From JBHIDJ01 sp046760105 (lineage in GTDB: Bacteria > Pseudomonadota > Gammaproteobacteria > Acidiferrobacterales > SPGG2): 13,061 bases of DNA. Below the pieces are notes generated by a model. It searched no databases. It was not told the DNA's origin and saw only the letters and a program-made list of their open reading frames with translations. Positions 6,149-13,061 of the stretch are shown here, piece by piece. The stretch spans positions 1-13,061 of the forward strand of contig JBHIDJ010000085.1 of the NCBI GenBank assembly GCA_046760105.1. Direction: 5' to 3'. Each line of letters opens with the position of its first letter. Position 1 is the first letter of the stretch. Both the position numbers and the translations under genes were made by a program.

Positions 6149-6694
6149 TTGCAGGCTCAAGATCGGAACGCACCGGTGGCGAGGCAGGAACGGAAGGGTG
6201 CATTCAAATCCTCGCTTGTCCACCGAACGGATCTCTCGCTCACGGCCATAATCCTGGCGGGATGCGGCGCGCTCTACTACGCGACCACCACCTTTGAGGA
6301 GGTGTCGCTGCTTCTTGCGCAAAACATCCCGCCGGAATTTTTCCCACGGCTGTTGATCTGGACGATCGTGTTGCTGGCCCTGTTTCTGCCGTTGGAGCAC
6401 AACTTTCTCAAACAAGGCAGACAAGGGCTGGACAAGGGTCGTCGCGATCGAATCAAACTGAAGGCCTTTGCCACTGCCGGCCTGCTCACCGGCGTGGTTG
6501 CCTCGATGCCATGGCTAGGGACGTATCTGTCCATGATCATGATATGCGTGTTGCTACCGATGCTGTGGGGTGAGCGACGGCTCAAGATTTTGCTGCCGTT
6601 TGCCATCATTTTTCCCACCGCGGTGACGTTGCTGTTCACCCAAGTGCTTCGGGTGTATTTCGAACCGGGCGTCATCGGGCCGGTTCTGCATTAG
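6149..6694 (+). CDS. tctB: TctB-type small membrane subunit of the tripartite tricarboxylate transporter
   Basis: 181 aa inner-membrane protein with four membrane segments (about 29-46, 67-84, 108-138, 147-167) after a basic cytoplasmic N-terminus of some 25 residues. The segment PPEFFPRLL (61-69) is the typical TctB motif before the second helix. Translation starts at TTG (6149) with AGGAG (6137-6141) 7 nt upstream; no better in-frame ATG precedes the first helix. The start is 33 bp after tctC and the end is 9 bp before tctA, whose ribosome binding site overlaps the tctB stop codon, so the three are co-transcribed and probably translationally coupled. TctB is needed for transport together with TctA but its exact role in the family is not settled. 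Confidence 0.88.
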   Translation: MQAQDRNAPVARQERKGAFKSSLVHRTDLSLTAIILAGCGALYYATTTFEEVSLLLAQNIPPEFFPRLLIWTIVLLALFLPLEHNFLKQGRQGLDKGRRDRIKLKAFATAGLLTGVVASMPWLGTYLSMIMICVLLPMLWGERRLKILLPFAIIFPTAVTLLFTQVLRVYFEPGVIGPVLH

Positions 6695-6703
6695 GATTAA
6701 TCG

Positions 6704-8221
6704 ATGGAACCGCTGCTTGAGGGTCTCGCCCTCCTCGCCGACCCCTTTAACATCTTTCTTATCTTCGTCGGTGTCCTGGTCGGCGTGATGGTGGGCGCAC
6801 TACCCGGATTGAGCTCGCCGATGGCCGTGGCCCTTCTGCTGCCTTTCACCATTACGCTGGACCCGGTGCCGGCGATCGCCATGATGGCCGCCCTTTACTG
6901 CGCCGGTACTTTCGGCGGCTCAATTACCGCGATCCTCATCAACGCGCCCGGCGCCCCGCCGGCGGTGGCGACGGCACTCGACGGCTATCCCATGGCCAAA
7001 CGCGGCGAGGCGGGCCGCGCGCTGGGCCTTGCCGCGGTCAGCAGCATTTCAGGCGGGGTCTTTAGTCTCGTCATTTTTTTGCTGGCGGCACCACTGCTCG
7101 CAAAAGTAGCGCTTTCGTTCCGCCCCCCGGAGTATTTCGCCCTTACCGTGTTTGCGCTATCCATGCTAGCGTCGATTAGCGGTAAGTCCTCGCTTCGCAA
7201 CCTGATCGCCGGCGCCGTCGGGGTCCTGATCAGCACCATAGGCATTCACTTGACCACCGGGGTGGAGCGATTCACCTTCGGCACTTTCGAGCTGACCGAA
7301 GGTATTGAATTCGTGCCGGTGCTGATCGGCCTGTTCGCCATTGGCGAGCTCCTGAAACAATCGCAGACCCTGAATGTCGTTTACGAGCGCATAACCTCGG
7401 TGGTCATCAAGCTCCCGAGTCGGGAGGACTTGAGAAGGGTGCGAGGCACGATCCTGCGATCCTCGGGGATCGGCACCTTTATCGGCATTCTGCCTGCCGA
7501 GGGCGCCACCGTGGCCGCCATCATGGGCTATAACGAGGCCAGACGCTGGTCTAAAAACAAAGAGGCATTCGGCACGGGCACACCCGAGGGCATCGCCGGG
7601 CCAGAAGCGGCCAACAACGCGGCCACCGGTGGGGCGATGGTGCCGACGCTGGCACTCGGTATCCCTGGAAGCGCCACCACTGCCATCATTCTGGCGGCGC
7701 TTATCATGCACGGGTTCCGCCCTGGACCTTACCTTATCAGGGAGACACCGGAGTTCATTTACGCGATCTTCGGTGCGATGTTGGTTGCGAATTTCATGTT
7801 CCTCGCCATCGGGCTCGCCGGCGCCAAGATTTTCTCGCGGATCACACTGATTCCGAGACCGTTGCTTTGGCCGGCAGTGTTTATCTTCTCCATGATTGGA
7901 TCGTATGCGCTCGCGACATCGATTTTCGACGTCTGGGTGATGCTGATCGCTGGCATCGTCGGTTTCCTCATGCTCCGCCACGGGTTCGGCACCGCGCCAC
8001 TGGTCATGGGACTGATCCTGGGAAGGCTTGTTGAGGAATCGTTGTCACAGTCGATGATCATGTTCGACAACAACTGGCTGCGCTTCTTGGAAAGCCCGAT
8101 TGTTATATTGTTCTTTGTGCTTACTCTGCTCGGGCTCTTTTGGCCCGCGCTTGTCAGACTGTCTGCGTTACTCTCTGCACGGCGTAACCGCAGGGCGGGC
8201 GACACCGGCACCGCGCTGTGA
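6704..8221 (+). CDS. tctA: TctA-type large membrane subunit of the tripartite tricarboxylate transporter
   Basis: 505 aa, the usual family length, with many hydrophobic segments. The family's internal duplication is visible: the first half carries GALPGLSSPM (31-40) and GTFGGSITAILINAPGAP (68-85), and the second half carries GPEAANNAATGG (299-310) and LALGIPGSATTAIILAALI (316-334). TctA is the cation-coupled translocation channel that takes substrate from the Bug receptor. AGGA lies 7 nt before the ATG and overlaps the tctB stop. A charged loop (about 238-290) links the halves. The SDR gene follows 36 bp later, tying uptake to the enzymes. Confidence 0.96.
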   Translation: MEPLLEGLALLADPFNIFLIFVGVLVGVMVGALPGLSSPMAVALLLPFTITLDPVPAIAMMAALYCAGTFGGSITAILINAPGAPPAVATALDGYPMAKRGEAGRALGLAAVSSISGGVFSLVIFLLAAPLLAKVALSFRPPEYFALTVFALSMLASISGKSSLRNLIAGAVGVLISTIGIHLTTGVERFTFGTFELTEGIEFVPVLIGLFAIGELLKQSQTLNVVYERITSVVIKLPSREDLRRVRGTILRSSGIGTFIGILPAEGATVAAIMGYNEARRWSKNKEAFGTGTPEGIAGPEAANNAATGGAMVPTLALGIPGSATTAIILAALIMHGFRPGPYLIRETPEFIYAIFGAMLVANFMFLAIGLAGAKIFSRITLIPRPLLWPAVFIFSMIGSYALATSIFDVWVMLIAGIVGFLMLRHGFGTAPLVMGLILGRLVEESLSQSMIMFDNNWLRFLESPIVILFFVLTLLGLFWPALVRLSALLSARRNRRAGDTGTAL

Positions 8222-8257
8222 AGGCTTTGCGTACAACACACGAGGGGCGATGACGCA

Positions 8258-9022
8258 GTGTCGCAAAGCGGTCATCAAGCATTGGCTGGCAAGGTCGGGG
8301 TGATCACGGGGGCGTCGCGCAACATCGGGCGCGCTATCGCACTGGCGTTGGCAGCGGAAGGTACCGCTGTCGTGGTAAATGGGCGTAGCGATTCGGCGGC
8401 AGCCCGCGCCGTCGTCCAGGAGATTACCGCTGGCGGTGGACGCGCCATCGCCCATCTTGCTGATGTGACGGACGAGGCCTCAGTGAACGGCCTGGCCGAC
8501 ACGACCGTTGAGAGCTTCGGGCGGATCGACATTCTGGTGAACAACGCCGCGATACGGCCAGCACGCGCCTTCACTGACATGTCTTTCGGCGAGTGGCGTG
8601 AGATTACGGGCGTTATTCTTGACGGGGCGTTTCTGTGTGCCAGGGCCTGTGTGCCACACATGCTCACAGCCGGCGGCGGAACGATTGTCAATATCGGTGG
8701 TTTGTCGGCGCATCTGGGCGCCAGCAATCGTGCACACGTCGTCACCGCCAAGGCCGGACTGGAGGGACTGACAAGAGCGTTGGCGGTCGAGCTAGCCGGT
8801 CACGGCATTACCGTCAATTGCGTCGTGCCTGGAACGATAGACACGGTGCGAGCTGAGTCCGCCGGTGCGCGTCCTGCACATCAAGGTCGTGCTGAAGCGT
8901 TAATCAAACGCTTTGGGCGACCGGGGGAAGTGGCAGCCCTGGTACGCCACCTGTGCCTGCCCGATGCCGCCTACATCACCGGGCAGTCAATTCATGTGAG
9001 TGGCGGTGCATATTTTCCCTAA
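8258..9022 (+). CDS. Divergent short-chain dehydrogenase/reductase lacking most catalytic residues
   Basis: 254 aa Rossmann-fold protein. Nucleotide binding looks intact: the TGASRNIGR glycine motif (18-25), the NGRS segment after the second strand (41-44, suggesting NADP), a DV pair (69-70) and NNAA (95-98). The C-terminal Y-ITGQ-HVSGG motif is present. Against FabG, however, the catalytic Asn is Ile120, Ser is Gly148 (a Ser sits two residues later at 150) and Tyr is Val161 in HVVTAK; only Lys165 remains. Standard dehydrogenase chemistry is therefore doubtful. I recall related sequences with the same RAHVV-AK motif, so this may be a real subfamily and not decay. Start is GTG with GAGGGG upstream; the nearby ATG (8250) is out of frame. 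It follows tctA closely and probably shares its transcript. Confidence 0.88.
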   Translation: MSQSGHQALAGKVGVITGASRNIGRAIALALAAEGTAVVVNGRSDSAAARAVVQEITAGGGRAIAHLADVTDEASVNGLADTTVESFGRIDILVNNAAIRPARAFTDMSFGEWREITGVILDGAFLCARACVPHMLTAGGGTIVNIGGLSAHLGASNRAHVVTAKAGLEGLTRALAVELAGHGITVNCVVPGTIDTVRAESAGARPAHQGRAEALIKRFGRPGEVAALVRHLCLPDAAYITGQSIHVSGGAYFP

Positions 9023-9103
9023 AATACGCAACACCATGAGCGTGCATAGGCGATTCGAACCATCGCGGATGCGAGCTAGTTCAAATGTATGCAAACCGCG
9101 TTA

Positions 9104-9118
9104 CCAACGTGACGTTGG
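9104..9118. promoter_or_regulatory. Perfect inverted repeat before the MmgE/PrpD gene
   Basis: CCAACGT (9104-9110) and ACGTTGG (9112-9118) are exact reverse complements around a single G, ending 21 bp before the ATG at 9140 and just before its ribosome binding site. It could be an operator or a leader hairpin. The 117-bp gap here is longer than other gaps in the transporter part and shows no clear -35/-10 pair. Confidence 0.35.
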
Positions 9119-9139
9119 CATAACTCTTCGAGGAAGAAA

Positions 9140-10516
9140 ATGGGGAGCGAGTCGCGCTCCGTATCACAGATCTTCGCCGAGTGGGTAGGCGCCCTTACAC
9201 CGGACGCTATTCCACCTGAGGTTCGAGCAACTGCAGAAAGCGCGTTACTGGACTTTACCGGTTTGTGTATCGCGGCGCGCGAGTCGACCTATGTGCGGGC
9301 GTTGCTTGACAGTTGGGACGGTGAGGGCGCATGCACGGCTATCGGTCACGGGCGGCAACTTGATGCCGCCGGCGTCGCCCTCGTCAACGGCACAGCCGCC
9401 CATGGCGAGGACTATGACGACACGTTCGAGGGAACCCCGGTGCATGCCGGGTCTGTGGTCATTCCGGCGGTACTGGCGGCGTGCGAGCGCTACGGCCGAA
9501 GCGGTAGAGATGCGCTATGTGGAATCGTGTCCGGTGCAGAGTTCACTTGCCGGATGGCCCTCGTCAGCCCCGCCGCGATACACCGTGCGGGGTTCCATCC
9601 TACGGCAGTAATCGGCGCGCTTGGTGCGACAGCCGGCGTTGGCGCTGCCTTAGCCCTGACCGCTCGGCAGTTAACGAATGGTCTCGGTGTCGCTGGCAGC
9701 ATGGCCGCCGGAATCATCGAGTATCTCGCCGAGGGCACCTGGACCAAACGGCTGCACGCCGGTTGGGCGGCCCAGTCCGGACTGCGCGCGGCACTGCTCG
9801 GACAACATGATTTTCTCGGGCCGCGCACAGTCCTGGAGGGTAAACATGGATTCTTCCATGCCTTTACCGATCGTGCCGACGAACCGGATTTTACGGTTAT
9901 GACAGAAGCCCTCGGAGACACCTGGCGCATGCGCCAGATTGCCTTCAAGCCGTACGCCTGCGGGACGATGGCACACCCTTTCATCGACTGCGCCATCCGC
10001 CTCGCCAACGAAGGGATCGATGCCGCCGATATCGAAGACATTGTGTGCAAGGTGGGTGAAGGGACCGTCCATCGTCTTTGGGAACCACTCAGCGAAAAGC
10101 GTAATCCCTCAACATCTTATTCTGCCAAGTTCAGTGTGCCCTTCTGTATCGCCGTTGCGTTCATCGATCGCACCGCCGGGCTTGGCCAGTTCACCGATGA
10201 CAGGGTCACTGACCCAAACGTCCGTGCGTTGGCGTCCCGGATCCGTTACGAGATCGATCCCGCAAACGAGTATCCACGCAACTATACGGGAGATTTGAAG
10301 CTAACGCTCAAGGACGGCACTACACGAGAAGTGCGCCAATCCCACCTGCGGGGTGGTGCGCGTGAGCCGCTGAGACGCGAGGAACTCGTTGCCAAATTCC
10401 ATGCCAATGTTAGCTTCGCGGGTTGGCCAGCGGCAAAGGCGGATGCGATCGAGGCTTTCTGCGCGTCGCTGTTCGACGCGCCTGACGTAAGCGGGCTGCA
10501 GATCTGTCGTGCCTGA
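9140..10516 (+). CDS. MmgE/PrpD-family protein (2-methylcitrate dehydratase / cis-aconitate decarboxylase superfamily)
   Basis: 458 aa, full family length, with the all-helical N-terminal domain to about 255 and the smaller C-terminal lid domain after it. The family acts on di- and tricarboxylic acids, for example dehydration of 2-methylcitrate by PrpD or decarboxylation of cis-aconitate to itaconate by IRG1/ACOD1. Expected pocket residues are kept: the acidic EDYDDT motif (90-95), H102 in VHAGS, H153 in GFHPTA, K203 and H206 in TKRLHAGWAAQSG, and KPYACGTMAH (270-279). AGGAAG lies 5 nt before the ATG. It is neither truncated nor frameshifted. It follows a tricarboxylate-type transporter, which fits a carboxylic acid substrate. 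PrpD proper is normally linked to prpB/prpC, absent here, so the PrpD name is not supported. Confidence 0.9.
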   Translation: MGSESRSVSQIFAEWVGALTPDAIPPEVRATAESALLDFTGLCIAARESTYVRALLDSWDGEGACTAIGHGRQLDAAGVALVNGTAAHGEDYDDTFEGTPVHAGSVVIPAVLAACERYGRSGRDALCGIVSGAEFTCRMALVSPAAIHRAGFHPTAVIGALGATAGVGAALALTARQLTNGLGVAGSMAAGIIEYLAEGTWTKRLHAGWAAQSGLRAALLGQHDFLGPRTVLEGKHGFFHAFTDRADEPDFTVMTEALGDTWRMRQIAFKPYACGTMAHPFIDCAIRLANEGIDAADIEDIVCKVGEGTVHRLWEPLSEKRNPSTSYSAKFSVPFCIAVAFIDRTAGLGQFTDDRVTDPNVRALASRIRYEIDPANEYPRNYTGDLKLTLKDGTTREVRQSHLRGGAREPLRREELVAKFHANVSFAGWPAAKADAIEAFCASLFDAPDVSGLQICRA

Positions 10517-10598
10517 GGCTTAACGACGAAGAAACGCACTTGCATCGGTGTTATTTAATCAATCTGGTCTATTGCAGAAAACACCAGCGCCACAAGTG

Positions 10599-10658
10599 TT
10601 TACCAGAGAATATTTAAAGCGTAATAATGCAGCCTGGCGTACGCGCGTAATTTTACGC
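10599..10658 (+). promoter_or_regulatory. Possible promoter with palindromic operator before the CoA-transferase gene
   Basis: The 182-bp gap before the CoA-transferase is AT-rich. TTTACC (10599-10604), an 18-bp spacer and AATAAT (10623-10628, five of six matches) make a possible promoter. Just downstream are an 8-bp palindrome GCGTACGC (10637-10644) and, adjoining it, GCGTAA-TT-TTACGC (10645-10658). Another GCGTAA occurs at 10619-10624. Palindromes at or after the start site are typical of repressor sites. The promoter call is weak; the repeats are exact. Confidence 0.35.
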
Positions 10659-10698
10659 ATCTCTTATTAACACCTCTTGTGAGCTTTTCTAAGAACCG

Positions 10699-11889
10699 AT
10701 GATTGAAAACTCATTACCATTATCCCGATTTACTGTAATCGATCTCACACGGGTCCGCGCGGGCCCGACGGCCGTGCGCCAACTCGCTGATTGGGGTGCG
10801 AGCGTGATCAAGATCGAACCGCCAGAAAGCGTCGACACCTCAAAGGGCATGGGTGGCGCCCGGCATAGCCCAGACTACCAAAACATTCATCGCAACAAGC
10901 GCGGCATCACGTTAAATCTAAAGCAGTCGGAGGGTCTTGCCCTTTTCAAGCAGCGTCTGGTCCCAAGGGCCGACGTCGTGGTGGAGAACTATCGCCCGGA
11001 CGTCAAACACAGGCTCGGTGTGGATTACGAGTCGCTAAAGGCGATAAACCCGCGTCTTGTCTATGCGAGTATTTCCGGCTTTGGTCAGGACGGGCCTTAC
11101 AGCCAACGTCCGGGGTTCGATCAGATCGCGCAAGGCATGGGTGGACTCATGTCGATCACCGGGCTCCCGGGACAAGGTCCGGTACGCGCTGGCATCCCGC
11201 TCGCCGACTTAAGCGCCGGTCTATATTGCGCAATCGGCATTTTGATTGCACTCCTTGAACGAGAGACGTCTGATGAAGGTCAGTGGGTGCAAACCTCGCT
11301 TTTACAAGCACAGATTGCGATGCTTGATTTTCAGGCGGCGCGTTGGTTAATCGGCGGGGAGGTTCCACCCCAAGCCGGCAACAATCACCCGACCAGCATT
11401 CCCACCGGCGTGTTTCGCACTTCCGACGGGCATATCAACGTGGCTACGACAGGGAACAAGATGTGGCAACGGCTGTGCAAAGCACTCGGTGCGCAAAAGC
11501 TCGTGGACGATCCGGATTACTCGACGCCGGAGTCGCGGTTGAGAAACCGGGACAGGTTGAACGCGATACTGCAAGAGTATTTCTCGGAACGTAGCAGCTC
11601 CGAATGGGTGGACCAATTGAACAAAGGCGGTGTTCCCTGTGGACCAATCTACACGATCGATAAAATGTTCGCCGATGAACAGGTTAAGCATTTGAAGATG
11701 GCTAAACCGGTCGACCACCAGATACTCGGTGCCATAAATGTAGTCGCCCAACCGGTTAGCATGAGTCGCTCGGTGCGCGAGCGCTACCTGCCCACACCAG
11801 AACGTGGACAACACACTGATGAGGTGCTCAGTGAAATCGGGCTTAGCGCCGATGAGATCGCTGAGTTGCGAAACAAAAACATAGTCTAA
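10699..11889 (+). CDS. Class III CoA-transferase (CaiB/BaiF family)
   Basis: 396 aa, the usual length. Class III enzymes move CoA between carboxylic acids such as succinyl-CoA and an acceptor acid. Visible family features are the opening VIDLTRVRAGPTAVRQLADWGA followed by VIKIEPP (about 13-42), NKRGITLNLK (66-75), VVVENYRPDV (93-102), SISGFGQDGPY (124-134), and the likely catalytic Asp170 in GIPLADLSAGL, which forms the acyl anhydride in formyl-CoA transferase. The Shine-Dalgarno is weak, but the ATG places the first strand as in relatives. It is preceded by a 182-bp gap with a possible own promoter and followed 91 bp later by the crotonase. In context it would activate the acid imported by TctABC or the product of the MmgE/PrpD enzyme. 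Which acid cannot be told from sequence. Confidence 0.93.
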   Translation: MIENSLPLSRFTVIDLTRVRAGPTAVRQLADWGASVIKIEPPESVDTSKGMGGARHSPDYQNIHRNKRGITLNLKQSEGLALFKQRLVPRADVVVENYRPDVKHRLGVDYESLKAINPRLVYASISGFGQDGPYSQRPGFDQIAQGMGGLMSITGLPGQGPVRAGIPLADLSAGLYCAIGILIALLERETSDEGQWVQTSLLQAQIAMLDFQAARWLIGGEVPPQAGNNHPTSIPTGVFRTSDGHINVATTGNKMWQRLCKALGAQKLVDDPDYSTPESRLRNRDRLNAILQEYFSERSSSEWVDQLNKGGVPCGPIYTIDKMFADEQVKHLKMAKPVDHQILGAINVVAQPVSMSRSVRERYLPTPERGQHTDEVLSEIGLSADEIAELRNKNIV

Positions 11890-11980
11890 CACCCTCGCTG
11901 GCTCGTCAACGATAAATTTCCGTCACTGGTCTTCAAAATCAGCCAACAGCCAGTAACACGTCGCAACACGGAGAGATTCA

Positions 11981-12775
11981 ATGCAGTCGATCACCGACAA
12001 GATCATCGCCGAAAAAGATGGCGCCATCGGCCGAATGACTTTCAACAACCCTGACCGCCGCAACGCAATCTCGTTCGAGATGTGGCAGGCAATTCCAGTC
12101 GTGCTGGACGACTTCGCGGCCGACGATGTCGTACGGGTCGTCGTGGTGAGCGGTGCCGGCGATAAGGCGTTCTCCGCAGGCGCCGATGTATCCCAGTTCG
12201 AAAGTAAGCGTTCGACCAAGGATGCGACTGCCGAGTACAACACTGCTGTTTTGCAGGCTACGGAACGACTGAAGCTTTTCGATAAACCGACCATAGCGAA
12301 GATCCAAGGGTACTGTCTCGGCGGCGGGTTAGGGGTCGCCCTTTGCTGTGATCTGCGAATAGCGAGCGATGATTCCCGTTTCGCTATCCCCGCAGCCAAG
12401 CTCGGGCTCGGCTACCGCTATCCAAGCATCCGCACGCTTATGGATCTAGTGGGCCCGGCCTTCGCTAAAGAAATTCTTTTCACTGCGCGGCAATTTGATG
12501 CCGCTGAGGCCTATCACATGGGCTTGATCAACCGGATTCTGCCTAGCGAAGAGTTAGCTGACTACATCCAGAGTTACGCCGAAAGAATCGGCGGCAATGC
12601 GCCCCTCACACTGCACGCCGTGAAGAAAATTGTCAGCGAAATGCTGAAAGATCCGGATGAACGCGACCTCGCAATGTGCGACGAGCTCGTGGACAAATGC
12701 TTTGCTAGTCAGGATTACGTCGAGGGGCGTAAGGCGTTTATGGAAAAACGCAAGCCCAAGTTTGTCGGGCGCTGA
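11981..12775 (+). CDS. Crotonase-superfamily protein without the hydratase glutamates
   Basis: 264 aa, normal crotonase length. Oxyanion-hole segments are intact: KAFSAGADVSQF (62-73) and GYCLGGGLGVAL (110-121), so CoA thioester binding and enolate stabilisation are expected. Both acid/base residues of rat enoyl-CoA hydratase are gone: the Glu144 position is Gly118 (GGGLG instead of GGGCE) and the Glu164 position is Ala138 (IPAAK instead of QPE). A GLGYRYPSIRTL loop (142-153) replaces the usual GAGGTQRL. The enzyme is therefore unlikely to be a simple enoyl-CoA hydratase; isomerase, decarboxylase, thioesterase or C-C hydrolase activity on the CoA ester made by the preceding gene is possible. 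GGAGAG lies 5 nt before the ATG. It is the last gene of the cluster. Confidence 0.92.
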   Translation: MQSITDKIIAEKDGAIGRMTFNNPDRRNAISFEMWQAIPVVLDDFAADDVVRVVVVSGAGDKAFSAGADVSQFESKRSTKDATAEYNTAVLQATERLKLFDKPTIAKIQGYCLGGGLGVALCCDLRIASDDSRFAIPAAKLGLGYRYPSIRTLMDLVGPAFAKEILFTARQFDAAEAYHMGLINRILPSEELADYIQSYAERIGGNAPLTLHAVKKIVSEMLKDPDERDLAMCDELVDKCFASQDYVEGRKAFMEKRKPKFVGR

Positions 12776-12867
12776 CCCCTCCCCTGCCCCCCCAACAAGT
12801 GGGGAGGGGAAATCGGTATGAAAGTTATACTAATCGTGGCCCTTGCCCCTCCCCATCGAGGAGAGGG
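12776..12867. repeat. Pair of REP-like GC-rich palindromes
   Basis: Directly after the crotonase stop, CCCCTCCCC (12776-12784) pairs perfectly with GGGGAGGGG (12801-12809) around a 16-nt loop. The same CCCCTCCCC recurs at 12846-12854 and pairs imperfectly with GGAGAGGG (12860-12867). There is no T-tract. Two related palindromes close together after a gene end resemble repetitive extragenic palindromes, and the first may also protect or end the operon transcript. Confidence 0.55.
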
Positions 12868-13061
12868 AGCTGGTAGTCGAAGCAAAGACTGACCCCACGC
12901 AGTACAACGCCCAGTTTTAGCTAGCCTGGAAAATAAATCCCGCCCCGTGGAGTTTTCTTGAAGAGTGGGTGTCACACCGAGGAACTGGAGTGCCCAATCC
13001 AGTCACAGAGCGCTGATCAGGTACCCACGTAGCGCCTCATTACGGTTAGCTGATTATCGAT
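12868..13061. other. Right-end intergenic sequence with no recognised gene
   Basis: No gene is supported here. Small inverted repeats occur: GGTGT-C-ACACC (12968-12978) and ACTGGA / TCCAGT (12984-12989 / 12998-13003). On the minus strand the last 45 bases are open and end in MRRYVGT then TGA (stop at 13019-13017). This could be the C-terminus of a leftward gene lying mostly outside the window, but 14 codons are too few to tell. Confidence 0.4.

Noticed and set aside
5852..6424. 190-codon minus-strand frame across the tctC/tctB junction
   Set aside because: Overlaps two well-supported genes in antisense and has no recognisable domain.
7166..7981. 271-codon minus-strand frame inside tctA
   Set aside because: Its charged, low-complexity composition is that of an antisense shadow of a hydrophobic membrane protein; tctA itself is intact with family motifs.
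12810..12845. Searching for an insertion-sequence end between the two palindromes
   Set aside because: No transposase, no target duplication and no matching terminal repeats were seen.
12715..12975. 86-codon minus-strand frame over the crotonase end and the palindromes
   Set aside because: It runs through the GC palindromes and the real gene's 3' end; composition is repeat-derived.

Overview
The window reads as a moderately GC-rich chromosomal segment of a proteobacterium. The tricarboxylate-type (TTT/Bug) transporter, the CaiB/BaiF and MmgE/PrpD enzymes and the style of gene packing all fit Pseudomonadota; I cannot assign a class from sequence alone. There is no rRNA, tRNA, CRISPR array, integrase, transposase or phage gene.

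Left part (1-4583), an ABC import module. At the left edge two minus-strand genes lie in tandem: a 53-codon gene (117-278) and the first 26 codons of a rhodanese-like protein (80 to beyond 1). Divergent from them is a four-gene plus-strand ABC import operon: a periplasmic NMT1/THI5/SsuA-like binding protein (428-1417), a permease (1537-2310), an ATPase (2334-3128) and a second, different permease (3148-3900). Facing it is a minus-strand cysteine-dioxygenase-type cupin (3981-4583). Rhodanese, an SsuABC/TauABC-like transporter and a thiol-dioxygenase-like cupin together hint at an organosulfur substrate, but the substrate is not visible in the sequence.

Middle (4584-5137), a 554-bp divergent intergenic region. 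It holds a likely promoter for the cupin, a consensus-like promoter for the rightward genes, a perfect inverted repeat just downstream of that promoter, and a 44-base nested hairpin. On the minus strand the outer stem of this hairpin covers the start codon of a 13-codon reading frame, and its internal loop carries a strong Shine-Dalgarno.

Right part (5138-12775), seven plus-strand genes: a Bug-family binding protein, TctB-like and TctA-like membrane proteins (a complete tripartite tricarboxylate transporter), then a short-chain dehydrogenase/reductase (SDR), an MmgE/PrpD-family lyase, a class III CoA-transferase and a crotonase-fold protein. This looks like uptake plus CoA-dependent catabolism of a di- or tricarboxylic acid. 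The SDR lacks three of the four classical catalytic residues and the crotonase lacks both hydratase glutamates, so the default names (3-oxoacyl reductase, enoyl-CoA hydratase) are probably wrong for this pathway. The MmgE/PrpD protein keeps the residues expected of an active enzyme and could be a carboxylic acid dehydratase or decarboxylase. Larger gaps before the lyase (117 bp) and the CoA-transferase (182 bp) contain palindromes, suggesting internal regulation.

The right end (12776-13061) holds two GC-rich palindromic elements of REP type and no recognisable gene.
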